Assembly: GCA_964445525.1 (NCBI GenBank)
Contig: CAYULA010000016.1
Coordinates: forward strand, 3,640 to 67,639
Source of the DNA: Penumbrarchaeum sp964445525
GTDB taxonomy: Archaea > Thermoplasmatota > Penumbrarchaeia > Penumbrarchaeales > Penumbrarchaeaceae
Length of the DNA stretch: 64,000 bases
Direction: 5' to 3'
The notes under the pieces are model-generated. The model was not told the origin of the DNA. It saw only the letters and a program-made list of their open reading frames with translations, and searched no databases. The translations under genes and the position numbers were made by a program. Positions 59,503 through 64,000 of this stretch are shown in pieces (the first letter of the stretch is position 1; every line of letters starts with the position of its first letter).

Positions 59503-59565
59503 CTTCGCGATTTGAGAGATTTATGAAAATCGCGAAGCCAAATCGCGAAGTGTGCTTCGCGATTT
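59503..59565. repeat. Four-copy AAATCGCGAAG inverted repeat cluster
   Basis: An 11-base unit occurs four times right after the ATPase stop: CTTCGCGATTT (59503-59513), AAATCGCGAAG (59527-59537), AAATCGCGAAG (59540-59550) and CTTCGCGATTT (59555-59565). The last two make an 11-bp hairpin with a TGTG loop; the first two make another. It may end the transcript or be a mobile-element footprint. The remaining gap to 59688 has nothing else. Confidence 0.85.
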
Positions 59566-59688
59566 CACTTCCGGATTCAAGGTGATGGCATTAAAATCAC
59601 CAATAATATTCAATGTCTGGCCTTCCCGAAAACAAGCAGAAGGATCCTTCCATTCCACAAGTAACCTATTGTGATATGGAAAATGGGT

Positions 59689-60351
59689 TCAAACCTTTTC
59701 CGTAACAAAAGCCCAGTAGTAGGACCTCTCTCCGTCCTCGGGATCGATCGAACCAAGAAACAGAAGCCACTTCAACTTCCGAAATCCGGTCGCTTCCAGG
59801 ATCCTCTCCACGTAATCCCTTCCGTGATGGACAACATCTTTTCCCCATCTGGTATGATGCATAGAAGGACCCTCCACAGGTCCTCCGTCGCTGTCGGACA
59901 TCACCGTGAAAGTGAACTTACCCCCATCTTTCAATATTCTCCCAGCTTCATTGAAAATCGGCCTCAGGTCCTTGAAAAAATGCAATGTACCCACCGATAT
60001 CACATGGTCGTATGACCTCTCTTCATACGGATATGGAAGGGCCGTCATATCATGGGTTTTGAGGTCCCTGGTGAAATCTTTCTCCCTGCATTGATCCAGC
60101 ATCTCTAATGAGATGTCCATTCCGTCTATCTCAACTCCCAATTGCCTGAACCTGGAGGATCCCAGACCGGTCCCGATACCGATATCCAGAATCTCCTGTC
60201 CGGGTAATATGAAAGGATGGAGCAGTCCGAAAACCGCATCGTCGCCGAAGCACTGGAAATCCTTCAACATCTTATCGTAGCTTTCCGCAAACTCCTCCTC
60301 AACCATGAAAATGGTATGCCAGATCTCTTGATAAGGATTTTCCTCATTCAT
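59689..60351 (-). CDS. SAM-dependent methyltransferase at the end of the ABC importer operon
   Basis: 220 residues. Motif I is 'ILDIGIGTGLGSSRFRQL', then 'VEIDGMDISLEMLDQC', 'DMTALPYPYEERSYDHVISVGTLHFF' and 'GRILKDGGKFTFTVMS'. A C-terminal 'HHGRDYVERILEATGFRKLKW' is typical of the UbiE/Methyltransf_25 group. It overlaps the ABC ATPase gene by four bases, so it is part of the fmdE-led operon. It could modify the metal carrier or chelate taken up by the transporter, which is inference. Confidence 0.83.
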   Translation of the reverse strand: MNEENPYQEIWHTIFMVEEEFAESYDKMLKDFQCFGDDAVFGLLHPFILPGQEILDIGIGTGLGSSRFRQLGVEIDGMDISLEMLDQCREKDFTRDLKTHDMTALPYPYEERSYDHVISVGTLHFFKDLRPIFNEAGRILKDGGKFTFTVMSDSDGGPVEGPSMHHTRWGKDVVHHGRDYVERILEATGFRKLKWLLFLGSIDPEDGERSYYWAFVTEKV

Positions 60352-61112
60352 CTCCTCGATACGGGGACCAGGACCTTTTCTTTTCCACTGCCAAGGATCC
60401 TGGCTTTTATGTCGTATACATCCTCCAGGACCCTCTGGGAAAGGGCCTCGGAATCTCCCTTGGCAACCACCCTTCCCGCTTTCAATAGAATGAACCTGTC
60501 GCAGTACCTGAGAGCAAGATTGAGATCGTGGACAGCCATCACCGCGAGTATCCCTTTGCCGGTCTGTTTCTTTATCAGTTCCATCACGTCTATCTGATTG
60601 GAAAGGTCCAGGGATGAGGTAGGTTCATCGAGAAGTAGAACATCGGGTTCCTGGGCGATCGCCCTCGCAATTATCACCTTCTGTTTCTGCCCTCCCGAAA
60701 GCGAGTTCAGGTCCCTGTCGGAGAGGTCCTCCAGACCGAACTCCTTGAGAACTCCCGCGACCTTTTCCAGATCCTCTCTTACCGGAGCCCAGGACCCGTG
60801 GGGGATCCTACCCATCAATACTGTATCGAAAACGGTCTTGGGGAACAGGTTCACCGAGGATTGGGGAACATAACCGATCCTCCTTGCTGCCTCCCTTCTT
60901 TTGAGGGAGAAGAGGTCCTTCCCGTCAATAATTATCCTGCCCTTCCCGGGATGGAGGATCCGGTCCATATTCTTCAGGAGTGTGGACTTCCCGGAACCGT
61001 TGGGACCTACCAGACCTGCAAGTGAGCCCCCCTCCAGATACAGATCTATCCCCGAAAGGGCCTCAGATCCGTTGTAGGAGAAATGCAGGTCCTCAACCTT
61101 CAGCTTCACCAA
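60348..61112 (-). CDS. Iron/metal-chelate ABC transporter ATPase (FecE/BtuD type)
   Basis: 254 residues: Walker A 'GPNGSGKSTLLKNM', Q-loop 'GYVPQSSVNLFPKTVFDTVLMGR', signature 'LSGGQKQKVIIARAI', Walker B 'VLLLDEPTSSLD' and switch 'AVHDLNLALRYCD'. This is the FecE/FhuC/BtuD class that serves iron-siderophore, haem, cobalamin or metal importers. It overlaps the permease by seven bases and the methyltransferase by four, so it lies in a fully coupled operon. Confidence 0.93.
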   Translation of the reverse strand: MVKLKVEDLHFSYNGSEALSGIDLYLEGGSLAGLVGPNGSGKSTLLKNMDRILHPGKGRIIIDGKDLFSLKRREAARRIGYVPQSSVNLFPKTVFDTVLMGRIPHGSWAPVREDLEKVAGVLKEFGLEDLSDRDLNSLSGGQKQKVIIARAIAQEPDVLLLDEPTSSLDLSNQIDVMELIKKQTGKGILAVMAVHDLNLALRYCDRFILLKAGRVVAKGDSEALSQRVLEDVYDIKARILGSGKEKVLVPVSRR

Positions 61113-62185
61113 TGTTCCTTCCCCCTTATGACCAGATATATGAACAGAGGAGCCCCGAGAAATGAGGTCAGTATTCCGACAGGCAACACCACCGGAGAGA
61201 TAACGGTCCTGGCCACGGTGTCCGAAACAAGAAGAAGGACCGCCCCGAACACAACCGAGGCGGGCATCAGATACCTCTGATCGGCTCCGATGAGCTTTCT
61301 TACTATATGTGGAACGACAAGCCCCACGAACCCGATTATACCAACAAAGGAGATTATGAAAGCGGTCACAAGGGATGCCGCCCCCATTCCGAGGAGTCTC
61401 ACTCTTTCCGTGTCAACCCCCAGGCTGCTGGCGGTCTCATCCCCCATGTCCAGAGCATTGTATTTCCATCCGTTCATGGAGAAATAGAGGACCGCAGGCA
61501 CTACCACTATTGACATCATGACGATCTCCTCCCATCCGGTTCTGCCCATATCCCCGAATGTCCAGAATATGATAGAGGATAGCTGGACATCGTCTGCGAA
61601 ATATTCCATGGCAGTGGTACCCGCAGTTGCAAGGGAACCCATCGCAACTCCTGTGAGTATCATGGATTCGGGGGAGGCCCTCTTGAACCTTGCCAGAAGT
61701 ATGATAACTCCGGTGGAAACCATGGAAGCCGCAAATGCGCAGACCGATACCAGGTAGATGTTGTCATTGACAACGGCATCCACCATTCCGCTGTGGAGGG
61801 TCCCCGCTCCCAGAACAACGACCGCGAAGGCCGCGCCGAAGGCGGCCGCCTGCGAAATACCGAGTGTTACGGGAGAACCTATCGGATTTCTCAAAACCGT
61901 CTGCATTGCCGCTCCGGCAGCGGCCAGTCCCGCTCCGGCCATGATAGAGGTTACAACCCTGGGAAGTCTGATCCTCCAGATGATGGTCTCGGTCACATCG
62001 TCTCCTTTTCCGATCAGACCTTCAAAGGCTTCATAGACGGTGAGGTTCGAGGACCCCACGCTCAACGAAACGAAGATTGCAACAAGGAGTAGTATCAGGG
62101 AAAGAGAAAGCAGAATCCATTTCCTCAAAGCCTCCTTACGGTAAGCCTCAAGAGAATCGGATGCTTGCTTCTCCGAACTCCTCAA
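61106..62185 (-). CDS. FecCD-type ABC importer permease
   Basis: 359 residues with about ten membrane helices of the FecCD/BtuC family: 'RLPRVVTSIMAGAGLAAAGAAMQTVLRNPIGSPVTLGISQAAAFG' is the family signature and 'VGLVVPHIVRKLIGADQRYLMPASVVFGAVLLL' the late coupling region. It forms the membrane half of an importer for iron or metal chelates. Read from TTG 62185, which overlaps the stop of the binding-protein gene (TTGA). No second permease is present, as usual for homodimers. Confidence 0.92.
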   Translation of the reverse strand: MRSSEKQASDSLEAYRKEALRKWILLSLSLILLLVAIFVSLSVGSSNLTVYEAFEGLIGKGDDVTETIIWRIRLPRVVTSIMAGAGLAAAGAAMQTVLRNPIGSPVTLGISQAAAFGAAFAVVVLGAGTLHSGMVDAVVNDNIYLVSVCAFAASMVSTGVIILLARFKRASPESMILTGVAMGSLATAGTTAMEYFADDVQLSSIIFWTFGDMGRTGWEEIVMMSIVVVPAVLYFSMNGWKYNALDMGDETASSLGVDTERVRLLGMGAASLVTAFIISFVGIIGFVGLVVPHIVRKLIGADQRYLMPASVVFGAVLLLVSDTVARTVISPVVLPVGILTSFLGAPLFIYLVIRGKEHW

Positions 62186-63243
62186 ACTTCCAGCTCCTTG
62201 AATCCTCCGAAATCATCCGCCATCTGCTGATAGACTCCTTCACCCACCAGGAATTCATAGATGCTATCTGTCTCCTCTATGGGATCTATATCAGTAAAAT
62301 CTTCAGGATAGAGGATCTTTCCGATATAGTAGGAGTTGGCAAGAACGGTCCCGTAATTGGTGGTATACCAGTTGTATGGAAGAACCGCATAAACTCGACC
62401 ACTTTCCACAGCTTCCACGGTATCGTATGTTCCATCCGAAAGCTCTGTTTCGGCAATGGAGAGGCCTCCCTCATCGACGAATATCACCTCGGGGTTCCAA
62501 TCCAGTATCTTCTCCTTGTCAACGAATGCATGCTCAAGTCCCAGAGAGGAGGCTACATTGTTCCCGTTGACGAATTCCAGCGATGAATAGGAAGGTTCGG
62601 TTGACAGCATACCGTGAGCTCCCCTGAATCCGATGCCCCCGACATACACTTTCGTGGAATTGGAGTCGGACGTCATCTCATCCAGTTCCCGGATCCTCCC
62701 GTCGATGAATGTCCTGACCTCGGAAGCTCTTTCCCGATTTCCCATTACCTCACCTACCAGTTCCAGGGCCTCGTAGAGTGTTTCCCTGTTCTTGTTGAGG
62801 TCCCCGTAATTCAATGCTATCACGGGTATGCCTGTCTTCGATTGCAGATCATCAGCCTTTGTATTGTCCGTATACGTCCAGAAAATGACGTCGGGCTGTG
62901 CCGCCACAATGAGTTCCGGATCTCCACCGTGCATCGGACCAATCGATGGAAGGTCCAAAAGATCGGGATTTGCGAATATGTAGGGTTTGGCTCTCCCACC
63001 CGCTCCGGTCGCTTTCTCGTTGTCCTCGATACCGACGACCTTGTCCTTATGCTGCATGTAAACGAGAAGCCTCAGAGCTCCCGCTTCGATACCAATAACA
63101 CGGTCGATCTTATCCGGAACCTCCACCTCCCTCCCCATCATGTCGGTTATTGTCACCGTTCCCTCGTTTTCTTCATCCAGGCATCCGCAGATCACCGAAC
63201 CTGACCCAATGAGAATCAGAATCACTACCAACCAGTTTTTCAT
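62182..63243 (-). CDS. Substrate-binding lipoprotein of the metal-chelate importer
   Basis: 353 residues. A lipoprotein signal ends at the Cys in 'SVICGCLDEEN' and the body is a FepB/BtuF-type periplasmic-binding protein: 'VTITDMMGREVEVPDKIDRVIGIEAGALRLLVYM', 'PSIGPMHGGDPELIVAAQPDVIFW' and 'DTVEAVESGRVYAVLPYNWY'. It brings the ligand, likely an iron, cobalamin or other metal chelate, to the FecCD permease. Archaeal members next to fmdE genes often carry this annotation. Its start is one base before the fmdE stop, so tight coupling is likely. Confidence 0.9.
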   Translation of the reverse strand: MKNWLVVILILIGSGSVICGCLDEENEGTVTITDMMGREVEVPDKIDRVIGIEAGALRLLVYMQHKDKVVGIEDNEKATGAGGRAKPYIFANPDLLDLPSIGPMHGGDPELIVAAQPDVIFWTYTDNTKADDLQSKTGIPVIALNYGDLNKNRETLYEALELVGEVMGNRERASEVRTFIDGRIRELDEMTSDSNSTKVYVGGIGFRGAHGMLSTEPSYSSLEFVNGNNVASSLGLEHAFVDKEKILDWNPEVIFVDEGGLSIAETELSDGTYDTVEAVESGRVYAVLPYNWYTTNYGTVLANSYYIGKILYPEDFTDIDPIEETDSIYEFLVGEGVYQQMADDFGGFKELEV

Positions 63244-63244
63244 T

Positions 63245-63880
63245 TCATCTCTCCCTTGAACATTGTATGCAAAACATCTCTCCGTCGATCTTAACAGCTC
63301 TGTGAAAACCTGTTTTCTCCCCGCAGCCGGGGCAGATGAAGGATTCGAATATTCTGGCTTTTTCCGGTATCTTTTCCCGGGATTCTGTTATCGTGAAGAG
63401 GCTTTTCCCGGCCGAGAGGACCCTGGCAGCCCTCTGAGCCCAGAGCTTCTGGAATCTCAGTACCTCATCTTCGGAGGCTTCCCCGGACCTCACCTTTGAG
63501 AATAGGTCCATGGCCAACTTGTCATCATCAGAGGAAGGCATTCCTCTGAACGAATATCTCAGGCCTTTACCGGTATTTCTATCAAAAAAAGTGTAAACTG
63601 ATTTACCGTGATCCCTGAAAATGAGATTTCCCTTGCCGAAGGTGCAGCCGAGAAGAGCCTGAATTGCATCCACACCACAAGCATCGTTTTCCACAACCGC
63701 AACGATCTCCTCGTCCTTCGAACGCATCCGGCCCCTTAAAAACATCATGGAGGCTGATATCCCCGTAGCTAGCCCGGGACATATGTGACCGTGGAACCTG
63801 GCGGCTTTCGATACGGCCTCCATTGTAATCGAGTCAAATCCTTCGGAATCGATCAATGAAAGCTGCTCATCAATATCCAT
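63245..63880 (-). CDS. FmdE-family protein with C-terminal zinc ribbon
   Basis: 211 residues. The FmdE core has 'RFHGHICPGLATGISASMMFL', with the His-Cys metal residues, and 'ENDACGVDAIQALLGCTFGKGNLIFRDHGK'. A C-terminal zinc ribbon is 'FICPGCGEKTG...MFCIQC'. FmdE was first seen near formylmethanofuran dehydrogenase (molybdenum/tungsten), but many copies occur with ABC importers of metal chelates, as here, and may act as metal or haem sensors or chaperones. It opens the five-gene operon. A 12+12 inverted repeat lies 15 bases before its ATG. Confidence 0.88.
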   Translation of the reverse strand: MDIDEQLSLIDSEGFDSITMEAVSKAARFHGHICPGLATGISASMMFLRGRMRSKDEEIVAVVENDACGVDAIQALLGCTFGKGNLIFRDHGKSVYTFFDRNTGKGLRYSFRGMPSSDDDKLAMDLFSKVRSGEASEDEVLRFQKLWAQRAARVLSAGKSLFTITESREKIPEKARIFESFICPGCGEKTGFHRAVKIDGEMFCIQCSRER

Positions 63881-63894
63881 GTTTATTCACCATC

Positions 63895-63921
63895 GTGCTA
63901 CTTTTTTAGAAAAAGTAGCAC
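63895..63921. promoter_or_regulatory. Inverted repeat at the start of the fmdE-ABC importer operon
   Basis: GTGCTACTTTTT (63895-63906), TAG, AAAAAGTAGCAC (63910-63921) is a perfect 12+12 inverted repeat just upstream of the leftward fmdE start codon, near the expected transcription start. It could be a metal-regulator operator or a 5' RNA hairpin. The remaining 63922-64000 is AT-rich with no gene. Confidence 0.65.
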
Positions 63922-64000
63922 TGGTGGAATGAGGGTTGATTATTTACCTTAACTCCACAATTTTTAACCCATAGGTAAGGCTTCAGGATACAGATCCAAT

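Noticed and set aside
1..64000. CRISPR array or insertion sequence
   Set aside because: No regularly spaced repeats with unique spacers and no transposase, integrase or TnpB sequence were seen on either strand.

Overview
The window reads as a piece of a euryarchaeal chromosome, most likely from the Thermoplasmatota (inference; no rRNA is present to place it). Archaeal markers are a group II chaperonin (thermosome), the D subunit of the archaeal Glu-tRNAGln amidotransferase, a Dph6-type diphthamide ligase, an SAH/MTA deaminase, an eIF2B-like protein, AbrB-PhoU and DUF234-ATPase families, TATA-type promoters close to start codons, and many secreted proteins anchored by one C-terminal membrane helix. 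Base composition is moderate, with AT-richer islands at about 5.4-6.7, 19.0-20.0 and 56.8-58.3 kb. Ferredoxin-type proteins, two radical SAM enzymes and an FmdE protein suggest anaerobic metabolism; MsrA, CutA and an EncFtn-type ferritin suggest oxidant and metal stress handling.

Layout. 0-11 kb: the end of a C13-like (caspase-fold) surface protein with a lost catalytic Cys, a PAS histidine kinase, an orphan E2 acyltransferase, a flavodoxin-ferredoxin protein, a haloalkane-dehalogenase-like hydrolase, a zinc exporter, EncFtn ferritin, a one-domain asparaginase and methyltransferases. 10.7-14 kb: a ribbon-helix-helix gene between 23-bp direct repeats, then a 929-residue STAND/TPR regulator. 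14-28 kb: surface proteins, including a 908-residue repeat protein, a HEPN/MNT pair, a membrane-tethered double winged-helix regulator with calcium-binding repeats, and a 1461-residue FG-GAP protein. 28-37 kb: housekeeping genes (gatD, an MgtE-type transporter, thermosome, M29 aminopeptidase, Dph6, SAH deaminase, patatin). 37.6-39.6 kb: a tight five-gene operon of unknown function. 40.8-44 kb: a structured leader, a secreted protein and a PhoU-family regulator. 45-51 kb: MsrA, eIF2B-like, then a DUF2207-type membrane protein ending in six Cys-Ala repeats, overlapping a radical SAM/SPASM gene with a RiPP-recognition-like N terminus. 51.3-52.7 kb: 1.4 kb without a convincing gene but full of long perfect RNA stems. 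52.8-64 kb: a TetR-controlled ABC exporter, a second radical SAM gene, a YhcG-type nuclease, a DUF234 ATPase beside a decayed HTH gene, and a metal-chelate ABC importer led by fmdE.

The strongest candidates for undescribed biology are (1) the (Cys-Ala)6-tailed membrane protein with its overlapping radical SAM/SPASM maturase, (2) the five-gene operon at 37.7-39.6 kb (Cdc48N-like barrel, three related coiled-coil proteins and a double PRC-barrel protein) and (3) the RNA-like island at 51.3-52.7 kb. All functional calls are from reading the sequence; no database search was run.
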